From contig CABTZK010000002.1 of NCBI GenBank assembly GCA_902489275.1, positions 1-64,000 on the forward strand: 64,000 nt of DNA, in the 5' to 3' direction. The translations under genes and the position numbers were made by a program. The notes under the pieces are model-generated. The model did not search any database, was not told the origin of the DNA, and was given only the letters and a program-made list of their open reading frames with translations. The stretch is from an uncultured Porphyromonadaceae bacterium (lineage in GTDB: Bacteria > Bacteroidota > Bacteroidia > Bacteroidales > Muribaculaceae). Of this stretch, positions 40,759 through 49,619 are shown piece after piece (the first letter of the stretch is position 1; each line of letters opens with the position of its first letter).

Positions 40759-40875
40759 TTACCCTTGACGCATTTTCATCTTGGGATTTTTTTTGTTGAT
40801 CACGTAAAGACGTCCTTTGCGACGCACGATTTTGCAGTCGGGGGTCCGTTTTTTGATTGATGCTCTTACTTTCAT
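40759..40875 (-). CDS. rpmJ: Ribosomal protein L36, zinc-free type
   Basis: The 38-residue product reads MKVRASIKKRTPDCKIVRRK, then GRLYVINKKNPKMKMRQG. The zinc ribbon of ordinary L36 (three Cys and a His) is reduced to a single Cys14, so this is the C-minus form that folds without zinc. It lies between infA and rpsM, as usual. Confidence 0.95.
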   Translation of the reverse strand: MKVRASIKKRTPDCKIVRRKGRLYVINKKNPKMKMRQG

Positions 40876-40887
40876 ATTGTAAAGTTG

Positions 40888-41106
40888 TTATTTGTATCTA
40901 AAAGCAATTCTTCCTTTTGACAAATCATAGGGCGACATTTCCACTTTCACCTTGTCGCCGGGCAGGATTTTGATGTAGTGCATGCGCATCTTGCCCGAGA
41001 TGTGGGCGGTGATTTGATGCCCGTTCTCCAATTCGACACGGAACATGGCGTTGGACAATGCCTCGATGATTGTGCCATCTTGTTCTATCGCGGTTTGTTT
41101 TGACAT
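40888..41106 (-). CDS. infA: Translation initiation factor IF-1
   Basis: The 72-residue OB-fold protein (KQTAIEQDGTIIEALSNAMF, then KMRMHYIKILPGDKVKVEMS and a PYDLSKGRIAFRYK end) binds the 30S A-site during initiation. It follows map in the block after 43 bases. Confidence 0.98.
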   Translation of the reverse strand: MSKQTAIEQDGTIIEALSNAMFRVELENGHQITAHISGKMRMHYIKILPGDKVKVEMSPYDLSKGRIAFRYK

Positions 41107-41149
41107 ATTAAAGATAAGTGTTTGTGAACATTATTATTAAATGGATGAA

Positions 41150-41935
41150 TCAAATAAAGCGGTCTCCAAGCACCTGCTCGACATACTCGAAAGAGGAAAG
41201 AATATCGGGCTTGCCGTGGTGGATAGCCACCGAATGCTCGAAATGAGCCGACGGCTTGCGGTCCCGTGTGCGGGTCGTCCATCCGTCACGCTCGATCACG
41301 ATATTCTTGCTGCCCATGTTAATCATGGGCTCGATGGCGATGCACATGCCGTTCTTGATGAGCGGCCCGGTACCGCGACGCCCATAGTTGGGCACCTCGG
41401 GGTCCTCGTGCAGCTTGCGCCCCACGCCATGCCCGCACATCTCGCGCACCACGCCATAGCCGCGCTTCTCGCAATACTGCTGCACGGCATGACCAATGTC
41501 GCCGATGCGGTGTCCCGGGACGGCTTGCTTGATGCCCTCGTAGAGTGACTCCTTGGTGGTGCGCAGCAGGTTTTTCACCTCCTCGCTCACCTCCCCGACA
41601 CAAAACGTGTAGGCAGAGTCGCCGTTGAAGCCCGCCTTGGTGACAGCGCCACAGTCGACCGACACGATGTCGCCCTCCTCGAGCACATAGTTGGAAGGGA
41701 TTCCATGAACCACGGTTTCGTTGACCGAAACGCAAATCGAAGCCGGAAAGCCGTAGAGTCCCAGGAAGCCTGGCACGCAGCCTTGCGACCGAATGAACTC
41801 ATCGGCTATCTGGTCGAGACGGCGTGTCGTGATCCCGGGCGCCACCCACTTGGCGATTTCGCCCAGTGTGCGCGCTACCACAAGGTCGGCTTCACGCAGA
41901 AGCTCTATTTCTTCATCGGTTTTAAGAATAATCAT
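41150..41935 (-). CDS. map: Methionine aminopeptidase type I
   Basis: Removes the initiator methionine from new proteins. The 261-residue pita-bread-fold enzyme shows its five metal ligands: two Asp in VDCGAVTKAGFNGDSAYTF, His in CGHGVGRKLHEDP, and two Glu in IEPM and near the C-terminus (FEHSVAI). Residues VHGIP (S1' region) are also conserved. There is no N-terminal zinc-finger extension, so it is type Ia. The position after secY, with no adk between, is the Bacteroidetes arrangement. Confidence 0.96.
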   Translation of the reverse strand: MIILKTDEEIELLREADLVVARTLGEIAKWVAPGITTRRLDQIADEFIRSQGCVPGFLGLYGFPASICVSVNETVVHGIPSNYVLEEGDIVSVDCGAVTKAGFNGDSAYTFCVGEVSEEVKNLLRTTKESLYEGIKQAVPGHRIGDIGHAVQQYCEKRGYGVVREMCGHGVGRKLHEDPEVPNYGRRGTGPLIKNGMCIAIEPMINMGSKNIVIERDGWTTRTRDRKPSAHFEHSVAIHHGKPDILSSFEYVEQVLGDRFI

Positions 41936-41959
41936 TCCTTTATCTCCATGAAAACCGTA

Positions 41960-43285
41960 TTAAGCACGAGAACGTCCCTTGATTTTGCCCGACTTCATCA
42001 ATCCGTCGTAGTGGTGCATCATCAAGTGCGTCTCGATTTGCTGCAACGTGTCAAGCACAACACCCACCGTGATGAGGAGTGAGGTGCCGCCAAAGAATTG
42101 TGCAAAGTTCTGATTAACGCCAAACGTGCGAGCAAAAGCAGGCATAATGGCGACGATACCCAAGAAGATGGCTCCGGGCAGCGTGATGCGCGACATGATA
42201 GAGTCAAGATAATCGGCGGTTTTCGTGCCAGGCTTGATGCCTGGGATGAAGCCGCTGTTTTTCTTCATTTCCTCGGCCATCTGTGTTGGTCTCACCGTGA
42301 TGGCGGTGTAGAAGTAGGTGAAGGCCACAATCATGAGGAAATAGATGACATTGTAGGCAAAGCCGTTCATGTCGAGCAGCGAGCGCAGGAAGCCGCCTTT
42401 ATCGCCTGGCGTGAAGCCTGCAAGCGTGGCAGGGATAAACATGAGCGCCTGGGCGAAGATGATGGGCATCACGTTGGCCGCATTCACTTTCAATGGGATG
42501 TACTGGCGCGCTCCGCCATACTGCTTGTTGCCCACGATGCGCTTGGCATACTGGACGGGCACCTTGCGCGTGCCCTGGGTGAGCATCACAGCACCGGCGG
42601 TGACCGCGAAGAGAATGATAATCTCGACCAGGAACATGACAAGACCGCCCTGGGCCGTTGTCAATCGAGCCGAGAACTCTTGGACAATCGCGCCAGGGAA
42701 GCGGGCAATGATACCCACCAAGATAATCATGGAGATACCGTTGCCAATACCCTTGTCGGTAATCTTCTCGCCTAACCACATGATAAACATTGCCCCAGCG
42801 GTCATCACGATGGTGAGGAACAGCATGGTGGCGAAGTTCATGTCGACATGGCCGCCCGCCGCAGCCACCTGGTACCTGAGGTTAACCAGGTAGGCAGGAG
42901 CCTGCACGAGCAGAATGAAGACCGTCAAGTAGCGCGTGTACTGATTGAGCTTCATGCGGCCGCTTTCGCCTTCGCGCTGCATCTTCTGGAAGCGCGGCAT
43001 GACCATGCCGAGCAACTGGATGACAATCGAGGCGGTGATATAGGGCATGATACCCAAGGCAAAAATAGACGCCTGGGAGAATGCGCCACCACTGAACATG
43101 TCGAGCAGCTGCATCAGTCCACTGTTGGTGAACTTGCGCATGGCATCGAGGTCAGTGGGATTGATGCCAGGAAGCACCACGTAGCATCCAAAGCGGTAAA
43201 CCACAACGAAAAGGAACGTGATGATGAGTTTCTTCCTGAGATCTTCAATCTTCCAGATGTTTTTCAGTGTTTGGATAAGTTTCAT
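41960..43285 (-). CDS. secY: Protein translocase subunit SecY
   Basis: The 441-residue channel protein has ten membrane segments. It starts NIWKIEDLRKKLIITF and has the plug and TM2 region (GINPTDLDAMRKFTNSG, then FALGIMPYITASIVIQLL). The cytoplasmic loop with the basic QGTRKVPVQYAKR is the SecA contact. It works with SecA, whose gene begins at 62911. It is in the usual place after rplO. Confidence 0.97.
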   Translation of the reverse strand: MKLIQTLKNIWKIEDLRKKLIITFLFVVVYRFGCYVVLPGINPTDLDAMRKFTNSGLMQLLDMFSGGAFSQASIFALGIMPYITASIVIQLLGMVMPRFQKMQREGESGRMKLNQYTRYLTVFILLVQAPAYLVNLRYQVAAAGGHVDMNFATMLFLTIVMTAGAMFIMWLGEKITDKGIGNGISMIILVGIIARFPGAIVQEFSARLTTAQGGLVMFLVEIIILFAVTAGAVMLTQGTRKVPVQYAKRIVGNKQYGGARQYIPLKVNAANVMPIIFAQALMFIPATLAGFTPGDKGGFLRSLLDMNGFAYNVIYFLMIVAFTYFYTAITVRPTQMAEEMKKNSGFIPGIKPGTKTADYLDSIMSRITLPGAIFLGIVAIMPAFARTFGVNQNFAQFFGGTSLLITVGVVLDTLQQIETHLMMHHYDGLMKSGKIKGRSRA

Positions 43286-43290
43286 TGCCT

Positions 43291-43737
43291 TTATACTTTA
43301 GCGATTGTGCCGCCAGCAGCAGTGATTGCTTCTTCGGCTTTTTTAGAGAACGCGTGAGCCTCCACGTCAATTTTCTTGGAGACTTGGCCATTGGCTAAGA
43401 TCTTGACAAGTTGTTTCTTGCGAACGAGGCCAGCGGCGATGAGGTCGGCAACCGTGATTTTCTCAAGGTTCTTTTCCGTTGCGATCCTGTCGATCACGTT
43501 CAGGTTCACGGCCTTGTACTCCACGCGGTTGATGTTCTTGAAGCCGCCTTTTGGAACGCGGCGCTGCAATGGCATCTGACCGCCCTCAAAACCTATTTTT
43601 CTCTTATAGCCAGAACGTGACTTGGCACCCTTGCTACCACGTGTGGAGGTGCCGCCTTTTCCAGAGCCTGGGCCACGTCCGATGCGACGTTTTTTCTTAT
43701 TGGAACCTATTGCAGGTTGTAAATGACTTAATTCCAT
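43291..43737 (-). CDS. rplO: Ribosomal protein L15
   Basis: The 148-residue protein has the glycine/arginine-rich N-terminal arm (KKKRRIGRGPGSGKGGTSTR, GSKGAKSRSG) that reaches into 23S RNA, and the globular part with FEGGQMPLQRRVPKGGF. It precedes secY by five bases. Confidence 0.98.
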   Translation of the reverse strand: MELSHLQPAIGSNKKKRRIGRGPGSGKGGTSTRGSKGAKSRSGYKRKIGFEGGQMPLQRRVPKGGFKNINRVEYKAVNLNVIDRIATEKNLEKITVADLIAAGLVRKKQLVKILANGQVSKKIDVEAHAFSKKAEEAITAAGGTIAKV

Positions 43738-43758
43738 AATTTACTTGTTGTCAATATT

Positions 43759-43938
43759 TTAAGCGTTCGTCACTTCTACGAGGTGGCGGACTTTGTTAAC
43801 CATACCCAAGATTTGAGGAGAGTCTTCCTTCTCAACAACTTGATTCAATTTGTGGAGACCCAGCGCGTCGAGGGTTCTCTTCTGTCGTTCAGGACGATTA
43901 ATGCGGCTGACGACTTGTTTGATTAAAATTTTAGCCAT
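43759..43938 (-). CDS. rpmD: Ribosomal protein L30
   Basis: The 59-residue protein (MAKILIKQVVSRINRPERQK, then LDALGLHKLNQVVEKEDSP) is the short bacterial L30. The start at 43938 is chosen since the family begins here; four further codons are open upstream. Confidence 0.96.
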   Translation of the reverse strand: MAKILIKQVVSRINRPERQKRTLDALGLHKLNQVVEKEDSPQILGMVNKVRHLVEVTNA

Positions 43939-43957
43939 AATTTTTGTCAACTCTTAA

Positions 43958-44476
43958 TTAACCGTTAAACACTTTGTCAAGGGAAACGCCGCGGTAGTGG
44001 GCGATTTCCTGTGGGGAGCGCAGCTCGCTCAGGGCGGCGATAGTGGCCTTCACAAGGTTGTGAGGGTTGCTCGAGCCCTTCGACTTGCAAATCACATCGG
44101 TGATTCCCGCGCTCTCGAGCACGGCGCGCATGGCGCCACCAGCCTTGACCCCAGTACCAGCCGAGGCGGGCTGCATGAAGATGCGGCTGCCGCTGAACTT
44201 GGCGACTTGCTCGTGAGGAATCGTGCCTTTGTGCACGGCCACCTTAATCAAGTTCTTCTTGGCGGTCTCCACGCCTTTGGCAATGGCGGTGGTCACCTCG
44301 TTGGCCTTGCCCAGGCCGTAGCCAATGATGCCGTTGCCGTCGCCGACGACAACAATCGCAGCGAATGTGAAAGTGCGGCCACCCTTGGTCACCTTAGTGG
44401 TGCGGTTGATAGCCACCAGACGGTCTTTCAGTTCAATGTCGCTAGTAGATTTAACTCTGTTGTTTTTCTTTACCAT
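43958..44476 (-). CDS. rpsE: Ribosomal protein S5
   Basis: The 172-residue protein has the double-stranded RNA-binding part (RLVAINRTTKVTKGGRTFTF) and the second domain (GTIPHEQVAKFSGSRIFMQP, GTGVKAGGAMRAVLE). It contributes to decoding fidelity. It lies between rplR and rpmD. Confidence 0.98.
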   Translation of the reverse strand: MVKKNNRVKSTSDIELKDRLVAINRTTKVTKGGRTFTFAAIVVVGDGNGIIGYGLGKANEVTTAIAKGVETAKKNLIKVAVHKGTIPHEQVAKFSGSRIFMQPASAGTGVKAGGAMRAVLESAGITDVICKSKGSSNPHNLVKATIAALSELRSPQEIAHYRGVSLDKVFNG

Positions 44477-44481
44477 GATTT

Positions 44482-44823
44482 TTAAAATTTAAGACCGCCT
44501 TTGCGAGCGCCATCGGCCAGAGATTTGACTCTGCCATGGAAGAGGAAACCGTTACGGTCGAAAACGACGGTGTTGATACCGGCGTCCTGAGCCTTTTTGG
44601 CAACGGCCTCGCCCACCTTGGCAGCGATTTCGGTTTTAGTTCCCTCGGTCATGCCCTTTGAGGAAGCCGACACGAGCGTATTCCCAGCAACGTCGTCGAT
44701 CAGTTGGGCATAGATAGCCTTATTGCTGCGATAGACACACAGGCGTGGACGCTGGGGGGTGCCGCTGATGCGTCCGCGGATGCGGGCCTTGATTTTATTT
44801 CGTCTTTGAGTTTTTGATATCAT
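44482..44823 (-). CDS. rplR: Ribosomal protein L18
   Basis: The 113-residue 5S-rRNA-binding protein has RRNKIKARIRGRISGTPQRP and the C-terminal VVFDRNGFLFHGRVKSLADG. The ATG at 44823 gives the family start MISKTQRR. Confidence 0.97.
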   Translation of the reverse strand: MISKTQRRNKIKARIRGRISGTPQRPRLCVYRSNKAIYAQLIDDVAGNTLVSASSKGMTEGTKTEIAAKVGEAVAKKAQDAGINTVVFDRNGFLFHGRVKSLADGARKGGLKF

Positions 44824-44838
44824 AACTGTGATCAATTA

Positions 44839-45393
44839 TTATTTGGCAGCTGCCGTTTTACCAGACTTGCGGCGAATAACTTCGCCAACGAATTTAATAC
44901 CCTTGCCCTTGTAAGGTTCAGGCTTGCGGAACGAGCGGATTTTGGCGCATATTTGGCCGATGAGCTGCTTGTCGCACGACTCGAGGGTGACCAGCGGGTT
45001 CTTGTTACGCTCACTCTTGGCGTCGACCTTCACTTCGGGAGGCAACTTCAAGTAGATGGCGTGCGAGTAGCCCAGGGCAAGCTCAAGAACCTGGCCGCTG
45101 GCCGTGGCCTTGTAGCCGACACCCACGATCTCCAGTTCTTTCTTATAGCCCTCGCTCACGCCGATAACCATGTTGTTGACGAGCGCGCGGTAAAGGCCGT
45201 GCTGGGCGCGCGACTCCTTGGAGTCGTCGGGGCGGCTGAAGCGCATCACGCCATCACTGATTTCCATCTTGATGCTGGGGTTGACGCTCTGCTTGAGCTC
45301 GCCTTTTGGGCCCTTGACGGTGACCACATTGTCTTTAATATCAACGGTTACGCCTGCAGGGATTTGAATTGGCAATTTTCCTATTCTTGACAT
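44839..45393 (-). CDS. rplF: Ribosomal protein L6
   Basis: The 184-residue protein has two homologous domains. The start SRIGKLPIQIPAGVTVDIKD and the C-terminal RKPEPYKGKGIKFVGEVIRR are conserved; the latter contacts the sarcin-ricin region. Confidence 0.98.
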   Translation of the reverse strand: MSRIGKLPIQIPAGVTVDIKDNVVTVKGPKGELKQSVNPSIKMEISDGVMRFSRPDDSKESRAQHGLYRALVNNMVIGVSEGYKKELEIVGVGYKATASGQVLELALGYSHAIYLKLPPEVKVDAKSERNKNPLVTLESCDKQLIGQICAKIRSFRKPEPYKGKGIKFVGEVIRRKSGKTAAAK

Positions 45394-45408
45394 GATTTTC
45401 CTCCTTTA

Positions 45409-45810
45409 TTAATAAACGTAACACAATACCTCACCGCCAATCTTTTGAGCCTTGGCCTCCTTGTTGGTCATGATGCCCTTGGAGGTCGAGAGGATGGCGA
45501 TGCCTAAACCATTCAAAACGCGCGGCATGTCCTTGTAGCCCGTGTACTGGCGCAGGCCAGGACGCGAGACGCGGGTGAGGCACTTGATGGCGTTCACCTT
45601 GTCGACACTGTCGTACTTGAGCGCGATTTTAATTGTGCCCATGGGGCTATCCTCGGGTTCGATGAACTTGTAATTAAGGATGTAGCCCTGATCAAAGAGA
45701 ATCTTGGTGATCTCTTTTTTCATTTTCGAAGAAGGGATTTCAACGACACGATGCTGTGCATTGATCGCATTCCTCAATCTTGTTAGATAATCTGCAATTG
45801 GATCAGTCAT
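45409..45810 (-). CDS. rpsH: Ribosomal protein S8
   Basis: The 133-residue protein (TDPIADYLTRLRNAINAQHR, C-terminal LGIAILSTSKGIMTNKEAKA) binds the central domain of 16S rRNA. In E. coli S8 also represses the spc operon at the L5 mRNA; I see no such site here. Confidence 0.98.
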   Translation of the reverse strand: MTDPIADYLTRLRNAINAQHRVVEIPSSKMKKEITKILFDQGYILNYKFIEPEDSPMGTIKIALKYDSVDKVNAIKCLTRVSRPGLRQYTGYKDMPRVLNGLGIAILSTSKGIMTNKEAKAQKIGGEVLCYVY

Positions 45811-45902
45811 TATTTTTTAATTGTTTAAATTGATTCGGTCATGCCCGAACAATATTTAATACTCCTTGTTAGTCTTTTGGGTGCTGCTGAGAGCGTTGTC
45901 GG

Positions 45903-46172
45903 CTACCAGCTTGCTTTCTTGATACCCGGAATCAGGCCGGCCGAAGCCATCTCGCGAAAATCGATGCGCGAAATGCCAAACTGACGCATGTAGCCCCTGG
46001 GGCGCCCTGACATCTTGCAGATGTTGTGCAGGCGCACGGGCGAGGCATTGCGTGGCAGCGCCTGGAGCGCTTCGTAGTCGCCCGCTTTCTTGAGGGCTGC
46101 GCGCTTCTCGGCATATTTCGCCACGAGCCGGCGTTTTTTGACCTGACGGGCTTTCATTGATTCTTTTGCCAT
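45903..46172 (-). CDS. rpsN: Ribosomal protein S14, long zinc-free type
   Basis: The 89-residue form (MAKESMKARQVKKRRLVAKY, later NICKMSGRPRGYMRQFGISR) lacks the two CxxC pairs of the short S14. It is the C-minus long type and needs no zinc. It lies between rplE and rpsH. Confidence 0.97.
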   Translation of the reverse strand: MAKESMKARQVKKRRLVAKYAEKRAALKKAGDYEALQALPRNASPVRLHNICKMSGRPRGYMRQFGISRIDFREMASAGLIPGIKKASW

Positions 46173-46192
46173 AGTTTACGAATTCATTTAAT

Positions 46193-46741
46193 TTATTTAG
46201 CGTTCTTAAAGGGAAGTCCAAACTCCTTGAGCAAGGCGTAGCCCTCCTCGTCGGTTTTGGCGGTGGTCACGAAGGTGATGTTCATGCCGCTGATTCTGCC
46301 CACGCTATCAATGTTGATTTCGGGGAAGATGATTTGCTCGGTGACACCCACGGTGTAGTTGCCCCGGCCGTCGAGCTTGCTCTCGATGCCCTTGAAGTCG
46401 CGGATGCGGGGAAGGGCGATGCGGATGAAGCGCTCCATGAACTCATACATGCGGTCGCGGCGCAGGGTCACGCGGGCGCCGATGGGCATTTTCTTGCGCA
46501 GGCGGAAGTTGGAGATGTCTTTCTTCGAAAGCGTCTGCACGGCCTTCTGCCCGGTGATGGCCGTCAGCTCGGTGACAGCGGTCTCGACAATCTTCTTGTC
46601 TTGGGTGGCGTCGCCCAGGCCCTCGTTGAGCACGATTTTCACGAGACGGGGGATTTGCATTGGGCTGCTGTAGTTGAATTGCTTCATGAGGGCAGGAGCA
46701 ATCTTCTCGTCATACTGTTTTTTAAGGGTTGTGTTAGCCAT
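46193..46741 (-). CDS. rplE: Ribosomal protein L5
   Basis: The 182-residue 5S-rRNA-binding protein (FNYSSPMQIPRLVKIVLNEG, RKKMPIGARVTLRRDRMYEF, YTVGVTEQIIFPEINID) forms a bridge to the 30S head. Its start overlaps the end of rplX by one base. Confidence 0.98.
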   Translation of the reverse strand: MANTTLKKQYDEKIAPALMKQFNYSSPMQIPRLVKIVLNEGLGDATQDKKIVETAVTELTAITGQKAVQTLSKKDISNFRLRKKMPIGARVTLRRDRMYEFMERFIRIALPRIRDFKGIESKLDGRGNYTVGVTEQIIFPEINIDSVGRISGMNITFVTTAKTDEEGYALLKEFGLPFKNAK

Positions 46742-47073
46742 TACTTAATCTCCTCTCCTGATTTTTTAGAATAACGTACTGTTTTACCCTCTTCATTTTT
46801 CCTGAAGCCAACTCGTGTGGGCCTCGGGTTGTTCTTGGGGCTCTTGGGGTCGACAACATTCAAGTTCGACAAGTGAATGGGGGCCTCCATCTTGATGATG
46901 CCACCTTGCGGATACTTCGCACTGGGCTTGGTGCTCTTCGACACCATGTTGATACCTTCAACGATAGCGCGGCAGGCCTTAGCGTCGATGCTGAGGACAC
47001 GGCCCGTTTTACCCTTGTCGTCGCCGGCGAGCACGTAGACGGTATCGCCTTTCTTTATGTGTAACTTAGCCAT
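46741..47073 (-). CDS. rplX: Ribosomal protein L24
   Basis: The 110-residue assembly initiator has the KOW motif (KKGDTVYVLAGDDKGKTGRV) and EGINMVSKSTKPSAKYPQGG. It overlaps rplE by one base. Confidence 0.98.
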   Translation of the reverse strand: MAKLHIKKGDTVYVLAGDDKGKTGRVLSIDAKACRAIVEGINMVSKSTKPSAKYPQGGIIKMEAPIHLSNLNVVDPKSPKNNPRPTRVGFRKNEEGKTVRYSKKSGEEIK

Positions 47074-47101
47074 TTACTTTTTTAAAACTGTTTTGTTAAA
47101 T

Positions 47102-47467
47102 TTAAAGAACTTCGGGAGCGAGTGAGACAATCTTCATGTTGGTTGCGCGCAACTCGCGTGCGACTGGGCCGAAGATGCGCGTGCCGCGAAGCTCGCCCGA
47201 GTCGTTCACCAACACGCACGCGTTGTCGTCGAAGCGGATGTAAGACCCGTCGGCGCGACGGATTTCCTTTTTGGTCCTCACAATGATTGCGCGCGAGATC
47301 GTGCCTTTCTTGACCTCCGATGCCGGCAAGGCATTCTTGACGGTCACCACGATGGTGTCGCCCACCGATGCGTAGCGGCGTCCGGTGCCACCGAGCACGC
47401 GGATGCACAGCACCTCGCGAGCCCCGCTATTGTCGGCGACTGTTAATCTACTTTCTGTCTGAATCAT
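47102..47467 (-). CDS. rplN: Ribosomal protein L14
   Basis: The 121-residue protein (MIQTESRLTVADNSGAREVL, later RTKKEIRRADGSYIRFDDNA) sits at the subunit interface. All of its usual conserved segments are present. Confidence 0.99.
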   Translation of the reverse strand: MIQTESRLTVADNSGAREVLCIRVLGGTGRRYASVGDTIVVTVKNALPASEVKKGTISRAIIVRTKKEIRRADGSYIRFDDNACVLVNDSGELRGTRIFGPVARELRATNMKIVSLAPEVL

Positions 47468-47475
47468 AACTTTAC

Positions 47476-47733
47476 TTACTTAGCTTTTTCAATGATTTCA
47501 ACTAATCTCCATCTCTTGGTCTTGCTCAGGGGGCGAGTCTCCATGAGGCGCACTTTATCGCCGATGTTGCACTCGTTCTTCTCATCGTGAGCGTGGTACT
47601 TCTTTGTCTTGTTGACAAACTTGCCATAGATTGGGTGTTTTTCCTTCCACTTGACAGTCACAGTGATAGTCTTGTCACCCTTGTTGCTGGAAACAACCCC
47701 AATTCTTTCTTTTCTTAAATTTCTTTTCTCCAT
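47476..47733 (-). CDS. rpsQ: Ribosomal protein S17
   Basis: The 85-residue OB-fold protein (NLRKERIGVVSSNKGDKTIT, KHPIYGKFVNKTKKYHAHDE) is a primary 16S binder. It is preceded by rpmC in the order of transcription. Confidence 0.98.
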   Translation of the reverse strand: MEKRNLRKERIGVVSSNKGDKTITVTVKWKEKHPIYGKFVNKTKKYHAHDEKNECNIGDKVRLMETRPLSKTKRWRLVEIIEKAK

Positions 47734-47744
47734 TGTGGTTGGGA

Positions 47745-47945
47745 TTATTTGTTGATTTTTAATTCACGGGCACGAATCTCGGTTTTGAGGCGTGCGATGT
47801 TTCTCCTGTCAAGCGTGATCTTTGCGGGATTATCAAGGGGAGAAATGGAATGCTGTATTTTTTCTTGAACATACTCTTTTTGGGCGGCATCCAAGCGCTC
47901 ATGGAGTTCTTTATCGCTCAATTCTTTATAATCTTCCTTTTTCAT
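47745..47945 (-). CDS. rpmC: Ribosomal protein L29
   Basis: The 66-residue helical protein (MKKEDYKELSDKELHERLDA, ending RRNIARLKTEIRARELKINK) lies at the exit tunnel near the docking site for nascent-chain factors. The ATG at 47945 gives the normal length. Confidence 0.97.
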   Translation of the reverse strand: MKKEDYKELSDKELHERLDAAQKEYVQEKIQHSISPLDNPAKITLDRRNIARLKTEIRARELKINK

Positions 47946-47966
47946 AATCGGTTGTTGCAAAAGATA

Positions 47967-48401
47967 TTACACGGTTTGAGTTGGATCATAGTCACGAGCT
48001 ACCACAAACTTGGTAGGAATCGGGAGCTTCTGTGCCGCCAGGCGAAGCGCCTCCTTGGCGATGTCGTAGCTCACGCCATCGACTTCAATCAGGATTCTGC
48101 CAGGGTAAACTGGAGCCACATATCCGGCCACGTCGCCTTTACCTTTACCCATACGCACATCGGCAGGCTTGCGGGTGAAGGGCTTGTCGGGGAAAATGCG
48201 AACCCAAATTTGACCCTCGCGCTGCATGTAACGCGTCACGGCGACACGGGCAGCCTCGATTTGGCGTGCGGTAATCCACTTGCTATCGAGCGCCTTGATG
48301 CCGAACGAGCCGAAACTAAGCTGGTTGCCACGCATTGAGAACCGGCGCGGGTGTCCATCGGACGGTCTTCTGTATTTTAATCTTTTCGGTTGTTGTAACA
48401 T
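47967..48401 (-). CDS. rplP: Ribosomal protein L16
   Basis: The 144-residue protein near the A-site tRNA elbow has QLSFGSFGIKALDSKWITAR, then WVRIFPDKPFTRKPADVRMG and GYVAPVYPGRILIEVDGVSY. The N-terminal stretch QQPKRLKYRRPSDGHPRRFS differs somewhat from the usual QKGRMKG form. Confidence 0.97.
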   Translation of the reverse strand: MLQQPKRLKYRRPSDGHPRRFSMRGNQLSFGSFGIKALDSKWITARQIEAARVAVTRYMQREGQIWVRIFPDKPFTRKPADVRMGKGKGDVAGYVAPVYPGRILIEVDGVSYDIAKEALRLAAQKLPIPTKFVVARDYDPTQTV

Positions 48402-48425
48402 TGTTGAGTGTAGTTAAAATCTATT

Positions 48426-49154
48426 TTAACGATTGTTGTTTTTCTTGCGGAAACCACCGCGACGGCCACCGCGGCCTCCGGGGCGGCGCTCGCTGGCGCT
48501 ACTGGTGAAATCGGGGGCGAGATCTTTCTTGCCGTAGATTTCGCCGCGGCAAATCCAGACCTTGACACCCACAAGTCCCACCTTGGTGAGCGCGGGAACC
48601 AGGGCGTAGTCGATATCGGCTCGCAAGGTGTGCAACGGCGTGCGTCCTTCCTTGAACATCTCTGAGCGTGCCATTTCGGCGCCATTCAGGCGGCCGTTCA
48701 CTTGCACCTTGATGCCCTCGGCACCGAGGCGCATGGTCGAGGCGATAGCCATCTTGACCGCGCGGCGGTAGGCGATTCTGCCCTCGATTTGGTGGGCGAT
48801 GTTTTTGGCAACGATCATGGCATCGAGCTCGGGGCGCTTCACCTCGTAGATGTTGATTTGGACATCCTTGTCGGTGAGTTTCTTCAATTCCTCCTTGAGC
48901 TTGTCGACATCCTGGCCGCCTTTCCCGATGATCAATCCTGGGCGCGACGTGCAGATGGTGATGGTGACAAGTTTGAGGGTTCTTTCGATGACAATGCGTG
49001 AGACGCTTGCCTTGGCCAGACGCACATTGAGGTACTTGCGGATTTTGCTATCCTCAAGCAGGGTATCGCCGTAATCACAGCCTCCAAACCAGTTGGAATC
49101 CCAGCCACGGATGATACCTAAACGATTGCTAATTGGATTTACTTTCTGTCCCAT
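48426..49154 (-). CDS. rpsC: Ribosomal protein S3
   Basis: The 242-residue protein at the mRNA entry has the KH domain (RPGLIIGKGGQDVDKLKEEL) and the C-terminal domain (AGAEGIKV-like segment GAEGIKVQVNGRLNGAEMAR). The last 25 residues are Gly/Arg/Asn-rich, a lineage-typical tail. Confidence 0.98.
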   Translation of the reverse strand: MGQKVNPISNRLGIIRGWDSNWFGGCDYGDTLLEDSKIRKYLNVRLAKASVSRIVIERTLKLVTITICTSRPGLIIGKGGQDVDKLKEELKKLTDKDVQINIYEVKRPELDAMIVAKNIAHQIEGRIAYRRAVKMAIASTMRLGAEGIKVQVNGRLNGAEMARSEMFKEGRTPLHTLRADIDYALVPALTKVGLVGVKVWICRGEIYGKKDLAPDFTSSASERRPGGRGGRRGGFRKKNNNR

Positions 49155-49160
49155 AGTCTT

Positions 49161-49571
49161 TTATGCGTCTTTAGAGTCATTTTTAATCGTGTCTACAAAC
49201 AAGGTGATGTGGTTGGAGCGCTTGCGGATGCGGTAGCCACGGCCTTGCGGAGCTGGGCGGAGGCGTTTGAGCATTGGAGCGCAATCCACAGTGATGGTTT
49301 TCACATATAGCTCACCGCTTTCAGCTTTCCTTTCGTTTTTCTGCTCCCAGTTGGAGATTGCGGACTTGAGGAGTTTCTCAACGTCTCTTGCAGCGTGTTT
49401 TGTAGAGAAATGGAGGAGACCCATAGCCTTGAACACTTCCAGGCCGCGCACCATGTCGGCCACCAGGCGCATCTTGCGGGGGCTGCTCGGCACGTTTTTC
49501 AGCTTGGCGAAGTATTGCTCTTTTCGGGCTTCCTTGATGATTTTAGCTGATTCTCTTTTTCTTTTACCCAT
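49161..49571 (-). CDS. rplV: Ribosomal protein L22
   Basis: The 136-residue protein has its core (KNVPSSPRKMRLVADMVRGL) and the beta-hairpin that lines the exit tunnel (DCAPMLKRLRPAPQGRGYRI). The N-terminal 20 residues are a basic extension. Confidence 0.98.
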   Translation of the reverse strand: MGKRKRESAKIIKEARKEQYFAKLKNVPSSPRKMRLVADMVRGLEVFKAMGLLHFSTKHAARDVEKLLKSAISNWEQKNERKAESGELYVKTITVDCAPMLKRLRPAPQGRGYRIRKRSNHITLFVDTIKNDSKDA

Positions 49572-49619
49572 TGTATTTAATTCTTTTTTTTGTCAATGAA
49601 TTGATATCCCGGGCCCTGA

